Source of the DNA: Sphingobacterium multivorum
GTDB lineage: Bacteria; Bacteroidota; Bacteroidia; Sphingobacteriales; Sphingobacteriaceae
Direction of reading: 5' to 3'
Assembly (NCBI RefSeq): GCF_039511225.1
Contig: NZ_CP154261.1
Span: 496,001 to 560,000, forward strand
Length of the DNA stretch: 64,000 nt
Each line of letters begins with the position of its first letter. Position 1 is the stretch's first letter. The position numbers were made by a program, and so were the translations under genes. The notes below the pieces were generated by a model. The model was given only the letters and a program-made list of their open reading frames with translations. It had not been told where the DNA came from and made no database searches. Shown piece after piece: positions 17,780 to 26,379 of the stretch.

Positions 17780-18775
17780 TTATACCATTTCTGCTGAGAA
17801 ATTGTGTTCAATTTCATGAAGTACCTCAAGAATCTCTGCCTGGCTTTGTAAGCTGACTAATTTCATGCGGTGTTCTTTAAAGTTGGGGATTCCTTTGAAG
17901 TAATTCGCATAATGCCTACGCATTTCAAAAATACCCAATTTGTCACCTTTCCATTCAATGGATTTGTTGAGATGTGTTCGGCAAACCTCGACACGTTCGG
18001 CAATGGTAGGTCCTTCTAAACGTTCACCGGTATTGAAAAAATGTTTGATTTCTCTAAAAATCCAGGGATATCCGATTGCTGCACGGCCAATCATAATGCC
18101 ATCCACTTCAAACTCCTGGCGCCATGCTGCAGCTTTTTCGACAGAGTCCACATCGCCATTGCCAAAAATTGGGATTTTGATACGCGGATTACGTTTGATA
18201 TCCCGAATCATGGACCAGTCCGCCTGACCCTTATACAATTGTGCGCGCGTACGTCCATGAATAGCCAGTGCTTTGATTCCTACATCTTGTAGTCTTTCAG
18301 CAACTTCGTATACATTTTTTGTGTTGTCATCCCAGCCAAGACGTGTTTTCACCGTTACGGGTAAATCCGTAGCCTCAACGACAGCTTTGGTCATTGCAAC
18401 CATTTTATCGATGTCCTGTAGCAGGGATGAACCAGCTCCTTTACAGACTACTTTTTTAACAGGGCAGCCGTAATTGATGTCGATTAAATTAGGCCCTGCT
18501 TTTGTGCAGATTTCAGCAGACTGACGCATACTTTCAATATCTCCACCGAAGATCTGGATGCCAATAGGACGTTCATACTCAAAAATATCCAATTTTTGAA
18601 TTGACTTTGCAGCATCCCGAATTAACCCTTCCGAAGAAATAAATTCAGTATACATTAAATCAACACCATTCTGTTTGCACACATAGCGAAACGGAGGATC
18701 ACTTACATCCTCCATCGGAGCTAATAACAAAGGGAATTTACCCAAATCAATATTTTCACCAATCTTGACCGACAT
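17780..18775 (-). CDS. dusB: tRNA-dihydrouridine synthase DusB
   Basis: A 331-residue FMN-dependent enzyme that reduces uridine to dihydrouridine in the tRNA D-loop. It starts at the ATG at 18775; a longer reading would run into the promoter. The FMN-barrel entry motif is APMEDVSDPPFR (19-30). The catalytic Cys104 lies in INYGCPVKKV. The RTRLGWD-type segment (VKTRLGWDD) and IFGNGDV and IGRAAIGYPWIF follow in order. A TACCTTTG element (18792-18799 on the minus strand) lies 16 bases upstream. Confidence 0.95.
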   Translation of the reverse strand: MSVKIGENIDLGKFPLLLAPMEDVSDPPFRYVCKQNGVDLMYTEFISSEGLIRDAAKSIQKLDIFEYERPIGIQIFGGDIESMRQSAEICTKAGPNLIDINYGCPVKKVVCKGAGSSLLQDIDKMVAMTKAVVEATDLPVTVKTRLGWDDNTKNVYEVAERLQDVGIKALAIHGRTRAQLYKGQADWSMIRDIKRNPRIKIPIFGNGDVDSVEKAAAWRQEFEVDGIMIGRAAIGYPWIFREIKHFFNTGERLEGPTIAERVEVCRTHLNKSIEWKGDKLGIFEMRRHYANYFKGIPNFKEHRMKLVSLQSQAEILEVLHEIEHNFSAEMV

Positions 18776-18791
18776 CTTCGATAATTTTTTA

Positions 18792-18799
18792 CAAAGGTA
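18792..18799 (-). promoter_or_regulatory. -7 promoter element (TACCTTTG) for dusB
   Basis: Perfect TAnnTTTG match on the minus strand, 16 bases before the dusB ATG. The remaining 160 bases to trpC hold nothing recognisable. Confidence 0.45.
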
Positions 18800-18960
18800 C
18801 AAAATTTGGCATTAGTATAAAGTTAACTCACTGTCACGAGTTTAAAGCCTATTTTTGCTCTCTTCAGACCCTGTTGAACGTTGACGGCTTGAATCGCCAG
18901 CCCTGCCAAATCGATAATTAAATGAACGTACCGCCCTTCTGCTGTCAGAGTTCGATTTCC

Positions 18961-19743
18961 CTATATTTCTCTTACAAAGTCTTTGATAGCTTGTCCGGGA
19001 TCACCTGTCTTCATGAAATTTTCGCCAATTAAAAATCCCTGGAATCCTGCTTTTTTTAAGGCTTTAATTGTCGAGGGGTCAGCTATACCGCTCTCAGATA
19101 CTTTAATATATTCTGTTGGTATTTTGTCTAGGAGATCGTAAGAATGCTGGATGTCGACTGAAAAATCTTTCAGATTTCTATTATTGACACCAATTGCGTC
19201 AATGTCATCGAAAAGATTATCTAATAGCTCCTGTTCGTTGTGCACCTCAAGTAAGACATTTAAACCCAATTGATGCGCATAGGCTGCAAATTCCTGAACT
19301 TCCTCCTTTTTCAGACATGCTGCAATTAAAAGGATGATGTCTGCGCCATACGCTTTTGCTTCGGCGATCTGATACTTATCTACGATGAATTCTTTTCTTA
19401 AGATAGGAATGCTAATAGCCTCACGTGCTTTCGATAGATCTTCTAAATTGCCTTTGAAAAATTCCCCATCCGTAAGAACAGACACCGCTGAAGCACCTGC
19501 CTCCTCGTAGGCCTTTACGACATCTTCCACTGCTGAAGTGCTATTGATGTCTCCTTTTGATGGCGACGCTCTTTTGTATTCAGCTATAATTCCTGTTTTT
19601 TCAGGGTCAAGAATAGATTCTCTCAACGATAGACAAGCTACACTGAAATAGGGATAGTTTAATAATTCCTCCAAAGGAATTAAAGCTTTTGCTTGTTCTA
19701 CTTCTATTTTTTTTCGTTCAATGATTTTATCAAGTATAGTCAT
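18961..19743 (-). CDS. trpC: Indole-3-glycerol phosphate synthase
   Basis: A 260-residue TIM-barrel enzyme that closes the indole ring in tryptophan synthesis. Family motifs are AEYKRASPSKG (about 53-63), ILRKEFIVDKYQI, ADIILLIAACL, GVNNRNLKDFSVD and VSESGI. It is the last gene of a minus-strand run trpE / chorismate-mutase-like / trpG / trpC. Its start is 11 bases after the trpG stop. trpD, trpF, trpB and trpA are not in this run, although trpD normally sits between trpG and trpC in this phylum. Confidence 0.97.
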   Translation of the reverse strand: MTILDKIIERKKIEVEQAKALIPLEELLNYPYFSVACLSLRESILDPEKTGIIAEYKRASPSKGDINSTSAVEDVVKAYEEAGASAVSVLTDGEFFKGNLEDLSKAREAISIPILRKEFIVDKYQIAEAKAYGADIILLIAACLKKEEVQEFAAYAHQLGLNVLLEVHNEQELLDNLFDDIDAIGVNNRNLKDFSVDIQHSYDLLDKIPTEYIKVSESGIADPSTIKALKKAGFQGFLIGENFMKTGDPGQAIKDFVREI

Positions 19744-19754
19744 TTTTTTAGATG

Positions 19755-20330
19755 TTAGATTCCCAACCAGTTTTCAATTAATTTCTTACCATTTGTGGTC
19801 AATACCGACTCTGGGTGGAACTGCATTCCCCTTACATCGTATTCAGTATGGGTTAAGGCCATAATGATGCCATTCTCGTCGATCGCCGTTACTTTGAGGC
19901 TTGCCGGTAAGGTGTCTTTGTTTACGGCCCAAGAATGATAGCGTCCTATTTTGGAATCTTTTGGGAAGTCCTGAAACAATTTTTCTGACTCATCCACAAC
20001 GGTAATATTTGTTGCTACGCCATGCAAAGGTTTTTCCATATTGAACAGAGTACCACCAAAAACCTCTGCGATCGCCTGTTGACCCAAACAAATGCCCAAT
20101 ATACTTTTATGTGGAGCGTAGGTACGGATAACATCAAGCAATAATCCAGCTTCTTCTGGAATACCTGGGCCGGGCGAAAGAAGTATTTTATCGAAAGCAT
20201 CAATATCTTCCAGCTTAAATTTATCATTTCTCCATACAACGTACTCTTGATCTAATTCCTGTAACAAATGGACCAAGTTGTAGGTGAACGAATCGTAGTT
20301 GTCTATAACGACTATTTTATTGTTGCTCAT
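19755..20330 (-). CDS. trpG: Anthranilate synthase component II (glutamine amidotransferase)
   Basis: A 191-residue class I glutamine amidotransferase that supplies ammonia to TrpE. The triad is visible: nucleophile Cys81 in GICLGQQA, and His/Glu in MQFHPESVLT near the C-terminus. The N-terminal DNYDSFTYNLVHLL and SPGPGIPEEAG motifs are typical. In some bacteria the same subunit also serves aminodeoxychorismate synthase. It overlaps the preceding gene by 14 bases, which indicates translational coupling. Confidence 0.95.
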   Translation of the reverse strand: MSNNKIVVIDNYDSFTYNLVHLLQELDQEYVVWRNDKFKLEDIDAFDKILLSPGPGIPEEAGLLLDVIRTYAPHKSILGICLGQQAIAEVFGGTLFNMEKPLHGVATNITVVDESEKLFQDFPKDSKIGRYHSWAVNKDTLPASLKVTAIDENGIIMALTHTEYDVRGMQFHPESVLTTNGKKLIENWLGI

Positions 20331-20610
20331 AACCTTTTGCTATAAAATCTTGATTAATGTAATTTTCAATTTCCTGGAATATCGATTGAATAAATTCGGT
20401 TGGCAAATTAAATCTTTTTGCCAGTACTCCATAATTAATACCCAGGTTCCGAATAATATGCTGCTCTTCGTTTTGCGCATCCTTGAAGGACTTGCCTTTG
20501 TTAATATAGGTTTTTCGTAACGCCAATAGCTCAACGATGCGGTTATCAATGGTTTCTACCGAATCATGGATATGTTGCTTGTTGACACAGTATTCCAATG
20601 GTCTGATCAT
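20317..20610 (-). CDS. Chorismate-mutase-like (AroQ-fold) protein inside the trp operon
   Basis: A 97-residue helical protein. Residues about 18-85 line up by eye with AroQ chorismate mutase: VETIDNRIVELLALRKTYINKGKSFK for helix 1 and FNLPTEFIQSIFQEIENYI for helix 3. Compared with the E. coli P-protein, Arg28 and Lys39 equivalents are kept, but the Arg11 position appears to be His, and the loop between helices is shortened. It overlaps trpE by 4 bases and trpG by 14 bases, so it is translated with both anthranilate synthase subunits. It may be an active mutase at the branch point, or a degenerate domain with a regulatory or structural role. Confidence 0.7.
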   Translation of the reverse strand: MIRPLEYCVNKQHIHDSVETIDNRIVELLALRKTYINKGKSFKDAQNEEQHIIRNLGINYGVLAKRFNLPTEFIQSIFQEIENYINQDFIAKGYEQQ

Positions 20611-22010
20611 AATGTTTCTGCTAATTGTAATGCTTTTCGTAGCGCGGCAATTTTGTTATTTACTTCTTGTAGCTCCATTTCAGGATCTGAATCTAGTACA
20701 ATACCACCGCCGGCCTGATAATGTAAGGTGTTTTGCTTACTTAAGAAGGAACGAATCATAATGGCATGATTAAAGTCGCCGTTAAAACCCATGAACCCAA
20801 TTGCACCCGAATAAAATGAGCGTTGTAATCCTTCATAACGATCAATCAATGTCAAAGCCATATGTTTTGGAGCACCTGAAAGTGTGCCCGCTGGATACGT
20901 ATCGCCTACGATGTCAAATGGATTGATATTATCTTTTAATGTGCCCGTTACTTTGGAGACCAAGTGGATAATATGGGAGTAATATTGTGGCTCCATGTAG
21001 GACTCAACTTTGACTTGAGTACAATGTCTGCTTAAGTCATTGCGGGCAAGATCGACGAGCATGACGTGTTCTGAAGTCTCTTTTGGGTCTTCTTTGAGTT
21101 TGGTGGCTATTTTTTGATCTTCCGCCATGTTGCCTGTTCGTTTAAATGTTCCTGCAATAGGGAAAATCGTCGCTTGTTTTCCGTGAATACGCAATTGAGC
21201 TTCAGGCGATGATCCGAAAAGTTTGAAGTCACCGTAGTCAAAATAGAAAAGGTAAGGCGAGGGGTTGATGGAGCGGAGCGCACGATAGACATTGAATTCA
21301 TCACCAGAGAACGGTGTCTTAAAGCCTCTGGATGGAACAATCTGGAATACATCGCCGCGTTGGATATGTTCTTTCATCTTCTTGACCAGCTGACGGTGTT
21401 CTTCATCGGTACGATTGGAGCTTTCCTCACCAGCTAGTTTGAAGGTATATTCAGGAAAATTTTTGTTCTGAATAAGGAACTGCATTCTTTCAAGTTCTGA
21501 TTCTTCGTCATCCAGCAGATGTTCAAAAATATAGAGTTGGTTGCGGAAGTGGTCGATGGCAATCACATATTTATAAACATGATATTGCATAAACGGTATT
21601 TTACGCGCTGGATCTACCGTTGTTGTGAGTTTGATGTCCTCAAAGTGTTCAATACAATCGAAGGTGAAGTAACCAAATAGGCCATTGGAGATCAAGTTAA
21701 GTTCAGCAATTGTATGATCTTCGAAGGAATTTCTAAAATCGGAAACTTCTTGACGTAATTCGATTTTGTGCGCACTTTTTACGATACGTTCTCTGCCGGG
21801 ATAAGTGAGCGTCAGCTCTTTCTCATCGAGCTGTATTCCGGCGATTGGTTGACAACAGATGTAGCTGATGTTGTTGTCTCGACTATGGTAGTCGGAGCTT
21901 TCCAATAACAAGGAGTTTGGAAAGATATCTCTTAGGCGAAGATAGATGCTCACGGGGGTAGTTGTATCCGCAAGCAACTTTCTGGTTTGTGTTTTGAATG
22001 TATACTTCAT
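20607..22010 (-). CDS. trpE: Anthranilate synthase component I
   Basis: A 467-residue chorismate-binding enzyme that makes anthranilate from chorismate using ammonia from TrpG. The C-terminal catalytic domain has QIVPSRGFKTPFSG, PSPYLFYFDYG, FPIAGTFKRTG, DLARNDLSRHC and TYPAGTLSGAPKHMAL in family order. The N-terminal domain holds the tryptophan feedback site; an LLESS motif (LLLESSDYH) like that of feedback-sensitive TrpE is present. It is the first structural gene after the trp attenuator. Confidence 0.97.
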   Translation of the reverse strand: MKYTFKTQTRKLLADTTTPVSIYLRLRDIFPNSLLLESSDYHSRDNNISYICCQPIAGIQLDEKELTLTYPGRERIVKSAHKIELRQEVSDFRNSFEDHTIAELNLISNGLFGYFTFDCIEHFEDIKLTTTVDPARKIPFMQYHVYKYVIAIDHFRNQLYIFEHLLDDEESELERMQFLIQNKNFPEYTFKLAGEESSNRTDEEHRQLVKKMKEHIQRGDVFQIVPSRGFKTPFSGDEFNVYRALRSINPSPYLFYFDYGDFKLFGSSPEAQLRIHGKQATIFPIAGTFKRTGNMAEDQKIATKLKEDPKETSEHVMLVDLARNDLSRHCTQVKVESYMEPQYYSHIIHLVSKVTGTLKDNINPFDIVGDTYPAGTLSGAPKHMALTLIDRYEGLQRSFYSGAIGFMGFNGDFNHAIMIRSFLSKQNTLHYQAGGGIVLDSDPEMELQEVNNKIAALRKALQLAETL

Positions 22011-22044
22011 TTTTGTGTCTTATCTTCTTGTTGTAAATTATGTA

Positions 22045-22078
22045 TAAAAAAACCCCGATACTGGTCAGCATCGGGGTT
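22045..22078 (-). terminator. trp attenuator terminator
   Basis: On the minus strand AACCCCGAT pairs with ATCGGGGTT, with an inner CTG/CAG pair, and seven T residues follow. It lies 35 bases upstream of trpE and downstream of the leader peptide. The 5' arm CCCGATGCT can instead pair with AGCATCGGG inside the leader ORF, giving an antiterminator. Confidence 0.92.
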
Positions 22079-22130
22079 GGAATTTCCATAAATGGTTTTG
22101 GTTGATTATGAAATATTATGACAATACCAA

Positions 22131-22193
22131 TTAGTTCCCGATGCTTATTGCTTCAGGCCACCACCAATTTGTATTTGTATATCTTCGTGTCAT
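22131..22193 (-). CDS. trpL: trp operon leader peptide with three consecutive Trp codons
   Basis: A 20-codon ORF, start ATG at 22193 and stop TAA at 22131, with TGG TGG TGG at codons 10-12 followed by Pro-Glu-Ala. The downstream codons AGC ATC GGG form the segment that pairs with the terminator 5' arm. A ribosome stalled at the Trp codons would leave this segment free to make the antiterminator, switching on trpE. Tryptophan plenty lets the ribosome cover it, and the terminator forms. A Bacteroidota promoter ends 8 bases before the start codon, so the message is nearly leaderless. Confidence 0.9.
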   Translation of the reverse strand: MTRRYTNTNWWWPEAISIGN

Positions 22194-22200
22194 TATTACA

Positions 22201-22230
22201 CAAATTTATAAAAAAAAATAAATAAGCAAA
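22201..22230 (-). promoter_or_regulatory. trp operon promoter (TTTG-N18-TAAATTTG)
   Basis: On the minus strand TTTG (22230-22227) and TAAATTTG (22208-22201) are separated by 18 bases, close to the Bacteroidota -33/-7 consensus. Transcription would start at or next to the leader peptide ATG. Confidence 0.65.
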
Positions 22231-22267
22231 CTTTTTGTGACAAAAAAACAAAAATTCACCTTATTTC

Positions 22268-22945
22268 TTAATCATTTAATAAATCAGGACGTCTTTCTTG
22301 TGTTCTTTTTAACTGTTGTTCATCTTTCCATGCAGCGATTTTTGCCTCATGACCGCTAAGGAGAATATCAGGTACTTTGTGGCCTTTCCAGTCTGCAGGG
22401 CGTGTATAGATAGGCGCATCAAGTAATCCATCCTGAAAAGAATCTGAAAGCGCGGATGTTTCATCCGACAAAACTCCGGGTATCAGGCGAATAACAGCAT
22501 CTGTAACAATTGCAGCGGGAAGTTCACCTCCGGATAATACATAATCACCAACTGAAATCTCTTTTGTTACATAAATATCGCGGATACGTTGATCTATTCC
22601 CTTATAATGCCCACAGAGAATCATCATATTTCCTTTTGTCGATAATCCGTTCGCAATATCCTGATTGAATGTTTCACCGTCGGGAGTCATATAAATGATC
22701 TCATCATATTTCCGTTCAGATTGCAGTTGCTCAATACACTTGGCAAAGGGTTCTATTTGAAGGACCATACCCGATCCGCCCCCGTACGGATAATCATCGA
22801 CACTTTTGTGTTTATTTGTTGAATAGTCCCTTAAATTGTGAACATATATTTCAGCCAAGCCTTTGTTCTTTGCTCGTTGCAAAATAGAGTGTGCAAATGG
22901 ACTTTCCAAGAGGTCAGGTAAGACCGTAATAATATCAAAACGCAT
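22268..22945 (-). CDS. trmD: tRNA (guanine-N1-)-methyltransferase TrmD
   Basis: A 225-residue SPOUT-class enzyme that methylates G37 of tRNAs to prevent frameshifting. It starts at the ATG at 22945 ([13 protein letters not shown]). The knotted SAM-binding region is visible as [27 protein letters not shown] and [15 protein letters not shown]. The C-terminal HLPP-type domain follows ([21 protein letters not shown]). A TATCTTTG element ends 4 bases before the ATG, suggesting a leaderless message. It diverges from the ABC-F gene. Confidence 0.97.
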   Translation of the reverse strand: MRFDIITVLPDLLESPFAHSILQRAKNKGLAEIYVHNLRDYSTNKHKSVDDYPYGGGSGMVLQIEPFAKCIEQLQSERKYDEIIYMTPDGETFNQDIANGLSTKGNMMILCGHYKGIDQRIRDIYVTKEISVGDYVLSGGELPAAIVTDAVIRLIPGVLSDETSALSDSFQDGLLDAPIYTRPADWKGHKVPDILLSGHEAKIAAWKDEQQLKRTQERRPDLLND

Positions 22946-22949
22946 GGGG

Positions 22950-22957
22950 CAAAGATA
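22950..22957 (-). promoter_or_regulatory. -7 promoter element (TATCTTTG) directly before trmD
   Basis: Perfect TAnnTTTG match on the minus strand with only four bases before the trmD ATG, so the expected start of transcription coincides with the start codon. Confidence 0.5.
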
Positions 22958-22998
22958 CACAAAAATGCACCATTGTCTATTTATAAGATTGATTCGCT

Positions 22999-23006
22999 TA
23001 TCTTTG
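22999..23006 (+). promoter_or_regulatory. -7 promoter element (TATCTTTG) for the ABC-F gene
   Basis: Perfect TAnnTTTG match with a TTG 23 bases upstream. It lies inside the longest possible reading of the ABC-F frame, which supports the GTG start at 23030. It is back to back with the trmD promoter. Confidence 0.5.
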
Positions 23007-23029
23007 TGCCAAAATTAAGTGTATATACA

Positions 23030-24661
23030 GTGATTGACGTAAATAATATTTCTGTTTCCTTTGGGGGAACAACTCTTTTTTCCGATGTATCCTTCTCCAT
23101 CAATGAGAATGATAAGATCGCATTAATGGGTAAAAATGGTGCCGGTAAATCCACCTTACTGAAAATTATCGCTGGAGTGGGTAAACCTACTACAGGGAAT
23201 GTTGCAGGGCCGAAGGATGCCATTATAGCCTATTTACCGCAACATTTGTTGACAGAGGATAACGTGACTGTTTTTGAGGAAACGTCAAAGGCTTTCGAAG
23301 AAGTCTATGGTATGCGTGATGAGTTGGAAAACCTGAATGAGCAATTAAATATCCGTACAGACTATGAGTCTGATGATTATATGCAATTGATCGAACGTGT
23401 ATCCGAATTAAGCGAAAAGTTCTATTCGATTGAGGAAGTTAATTATGATGCAGAAGTTGAGAAGGTCCTGAAGGGGCTCGGTTTTGAGCGTTCTGATTTT
23501 ACAAGACAGACTTCTGAGTTTTCCGGTGGTTGGCGGATGCGTATCGAATTAGCTAAAATATTGTTGAAGAAGCCGGATTTGATTCTATTGGATGAACCTA
23601 CTAACCACATGGATATCGAGAGTATTCAATGGTTGGAAGATTTCTTGGTCAATTCGGCTAAAGCAGTTATCGTTATTTCGCACGATAGGGCATTTGTCGA
23701 CAATATCACCAATCGGACCATTGAGGTGACGATGGGTCGGATTTATGATTATCGTGCCAAGTACAGTCATTACCTGGAATTACGTCAGGAACGTCGCCAG
23801 CATCAGCTAAAAGCGTATGAAGAACAACAACGCTTTATTGCGGACAATCAGGAGTTTATTGATCGTTTCAGAGGTACTTATTCTAAAACATTGCAGGTAC
23901 AATCACGTGTAAAGATGTTGGAGAAACTGGAAATTATCGAGATTGATGAAGTGGATACCTCCGCATTGCGTCTCAAATTCCCACCATCCCCGCGTTCGGG
24001 TCAATATCCTGTTATTGTTGAGGATCTAACCAAAGCTTATGATGAACATGTTGTGTTTCAAAAAGCAAATATGGTTATCGAACGTGGTGAAAAGGTTGCT
24101 TTTGTCGGGAAGAACGGTGAGGGTAAATCGACCATGATCAAAGCAATTATGGGTGAGATTGATTTCGAAGGTACGTTAAAAGTTGGGCACAATGCAAAAA
24201 TTGGCTATTTCGCACAGAATCAGGCAGCCTTACTTGATGGTGAAATGACTGTTTTTGATACCATTGATCAAATTGCAGTAGGCGACGTCCGTGTTAAGAT
24301 GAAAGATCTTTTGGGGGCTTTCATGTTTAGCGGCGATGATACAACTAAAAAGGTGAAAGTATTATCTGGAGGAGAGAGAACGCGTTTGGCGATGATAAAA
24401 TTGTTGTTGGAACCGGTCAATGTATTGATTCTCGATGAGCCGACAAACCATTTGGATATGAAGACAAAGGACATTATCAAAGATGCTTTAAAAGATTTCG
24501 ATGGTACATTGATCCTTGTTTCGCACGACCGTGACTTTTTGGATGGTTTGGCCGAGAAAGTCTTTGAATTCGGAAATAAACGTGTACGGGAGCATTTTGA
24601 AGATATTAAAGGTTTCTTGGAATACAAGAAGATGAGTAGCTTGAAAGATATTGAACGTTAG
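23030..24661 (+). CDS. ABC-F family ATP-binding protein
   Basis: A 543-residue soluble protein with two ABC ATPase domains and no membrane segments, the ABC-F type that acts on ribosomes. Domain 1 has Walker A GKNGAGKST, signature FSGGWRMR and Walker B LILLDEPTNHMD; the His switch is ISHDRAFVD. Domain 2 has GKNGEGKST, LSGGERTR, LILDEPTNHLD and VSHDRDFLD. A charged linker joins them (REYLELR-type, SHYLELRQERRQHQ). The class includes EttA, Uup and YkpA; no antibiotic-resistance subtype is evident. The GTG at 23030 is chosen because a promoter overlaps the longer frame. Confidence 0.9.
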   Translation: MIDVNNISVSFGGTTLFSDVSFSINENDKIALMGKNGAGKSTLLKIIAGVGKPTTGNVAGPKDAIIAYLPQHLLTEDNVTVFEETSKAFEEVYGMRDELENLNEQLNIRTDYESDDYMQLIERVSELSEKFYSIEEVNYDAEVEKVLKGLGFERSDFTRQTSEFSGGWRMRIELAKILLKKPDLILLDEPTNHMDIESIQWLEDFLVNSAKAVIVISHDRAFVDNITNRTIEVTMGRIYDYRAKYSHYLELRQERRQHQLKAYEEQQRFIADNQEFIDRFRGTYSKTLQVQSRVKMLEKLEIIEIDEVDTSALRLKFPPSPRSGQYPVIVEDLTKAYDEHVVFQKANMVIERGEKVAFVGKNGEGKSTMIKAIMGEIDFEGTLKVGHNAKIGYFAQNQAALLDGEMTVFDTIDQIAVGDVRVKMKDLLGAFMFSGDDTTKKVKVLSGGERTRLAMIKLLLEPVNVLILDEPTNHLDMKTKDIIKDALKDFDGTLILVSHDRDFLDGLAEKVFEFGNKRVREHFEDIKGFLEYKKMSSLKDIER

Positions 24662-24705
24662 CATCTAGATAAACGTCGTGTAAAACCCGATAGGGGCTCA
24701 GTTAT

Positions 24706-24738
24706 AAAAAGCGGCTTTTATATAAAAAAGCCGCTTTT
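24706..24738. terminator. Terminator between the ABC-F gene and gnd
   Basis: AAAAAGCGGCTTTT pairs with AAAAGCCGCTTTTT; A and T runs on either side allow use in both directions. Confidence 0.87.
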
Positions 24739-24783
24739 TTGTATTTTAAAGGAATATTAATCGAGTCTTCAAGCTTTTTTGCC

Positions 24784-26199
24784 TTAATCCCAAAGTGTGT
24801 GAAAGATGCCTTCCCGATCAATGCGTTCATAGGTATGTGCACCAAAATAGTCCCGTTGTGCCTGTATAATATTTGTCGGTAATTTTTCCGATCGATAGGC
24901 ATCAAAATAAGAGAGTGCGTTTACGTATCCGGATACGGGTATCCCGCTTGCGATAGCATCTTTCAATACCTCGCGAAGGCTGGCCTGCGTGCTCAGCAGC
25001 TTTTGCGCAATGTTGCTATCGAGTAGGATATTGCGCAAGTCCGGATTAGCTGCATAGGCTTTTCTAAAATCCTCGAGCAAAGCCGCGCGGATAATGCAGC
25101 CGCCGCGCCAAACTTTGGTTACCACCTGTAAGTCTAACTCATAGCTATAGCTTTCCGATGCAACAGTAAGCTGTGCCAAACCTTGCGCATAGGTCGTGAT
25201 GATCACAAAGTACAACGCATTTTTTAAGCGAGAAATGAGCGTTGCTGCTGGGAGATCAACCGCTTGTCCATCCCATTTAAGTAATTTTGCTGCCTCCAAA
25301 CGTTCGGGTTTATATTTGGACATATCGCGCATATTGACCGCTGCATCAATCACCGGCACTGGCACCTGTAGATCCATCGCATTTTGCGAAGTCCATTTAC
25401 CCGTTCCTTTTGATCTTGCCCAATCTGAAATCAGGTCCACCAAATACTGGTCACCTTCTTTCTTCTTCAGAATCTGAGCGGTAATCTCAATCAAGAACGA
25501 GTTTAGTTCGCCCTTGTTCCATTCTTCGAAAGTCTGCTGTATGGTTTGGGTGTCAAAACCATATAATCTTTTCATCAGGTCATAGGTCTCTGCAATTAAC
25601 TGCATGATACCGTATTCGATACCGTTATGCACCATCTTTACATAATTTCCGGCCGACCCGTTGCCTAAAAATTCCACACAGGGCTCGCCCATTACCTTGG
25701 CCGAAACCGCCTCAAATATTGGCCTTAGTCTTTCATATGCCTTTCGGTCGCCACCGGGCATCAAGCTTGGCCCACGACGAGCCCCACTTTCTCCTCCCGA
25801 TATGCCCATTCCGAAGAAATGTATACCCATCCCGGAAAGCTCATTAAATCTTCTGTCCGTATCCGCGAAGTACGTGTTTCCGCCGTCGATGAGTATATCT
25901 CCTTTATCCAAAAGCGGAACAAGACTGGCAATCGCCATATCAACCGGCTTTCCGGCCGGCACCAATAGCATGATTGCTCGGGGTTGTTGCAAAGCCCCTA
26001 TAAACTCTTCTACCTGGGTTGTCGCTTTGATGCGATGTCCTTCGCCTGCTTCAGCTTCCAATGACTTCGCTTTCTGTGGATCAAGGTCTAGCCCTGCTAC
26101 CGCGAAACCGTTGTCGGCCATGTTCAGCAATAAATTACGTCCCATTACGCCGAGTCCAACTATTCCAAAATCGTAATTATTCTTTTTATCTATACTCAT
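24784..26199 (-). CDS. gnd: 6-phosphogluconate dehydrogenase, decarboxylating
   Basis: A 471-residue enzyme that oxidises 6-phosphogluconate to ribulose 5-phosphate in the pentose phosphate pathway. The Rossmann motif GLGVMGRNL is at the N-terminus. Substrate motifs MGISGGESGARRGPSLMPGG and KMVHNGIEYG are intact, as is the C-terminal RDYFGAHTYER. At the end of the second strand it reads AGLDLDPQKA; NADP enzymes usually have Asn-Arg-Ser/Thr here, so an NAD preference is possible. It diverges from gntK and gntP, with which it forms a gluconate catabolic set. Confidence 0.95.
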   Translation of the reverse strand: MSIDKKNNYDFGIVGLGVMGRNLLLNMADNGFAVAGLDLDPQKAKSLEAEAGEGHRIKATTQVEEFIGALQQPRAIMLLVPAGKPVDMAIASLVPLLDKGDILIDGGNTYFADTDRRFNELSGMGIHFFGMGISGGESGARRGPSLMPGGDRKAYERLRPIFEAVSAKVMGEPCVEFLGNGSAGNYVKMVHNGIEYGIMQLIAETYDLMKRLYGFDTQTIQQTFEEWNKGELNSFLIEITAQILKKKEGDQYLVDLISDWARSKGTGKWTSQNAMDLQVPVPVIDAAVNMRDMSKYKPERLEAAKLLKWDGQAVDLPAATLISRLKNALYFVIITTYAQGLAQLTVASESYSYELDLQVVTKVWRGGCIIRAALLEDFRKAYAANPDLRNILLDSNIAQKLLSTQASLREVLKDAIASGIPVSGYVNALSYFDAYRSEKLPTNIIQAQRDYFGAHTYERIDREGIFHTLWD

Positions 26200-26379
26200 C
26201 GTTTAATACCGTTTTTCTAAGTTGAAATTTACCATTTTTGTTGATACTATGAAAGACAATTATCAGCAGATTGGTGTGCGGTACTTTCTTCGCTTCAATT
26301 ACTTCGCTGGTATTGAGCCTTTTGTTGTAAACCAACAGATAATCCGTATATTGAGCTCTCCTAAACATCAATTTTATTT

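Noticed and set aside
25661-26176. 171-codon plus-strand ORF opposite gnd
   Set aside because: Antisense to a complete conserved gene, with Ser/Pro-rich composition and no motif.
26186-26371. 61-codon minus-strand ORF in the gnd-gntK gap as a possible regulator
   Set aside because: Too short for a GntR- or LacI-type regulator, overlaps the gnd start and has no HTH.
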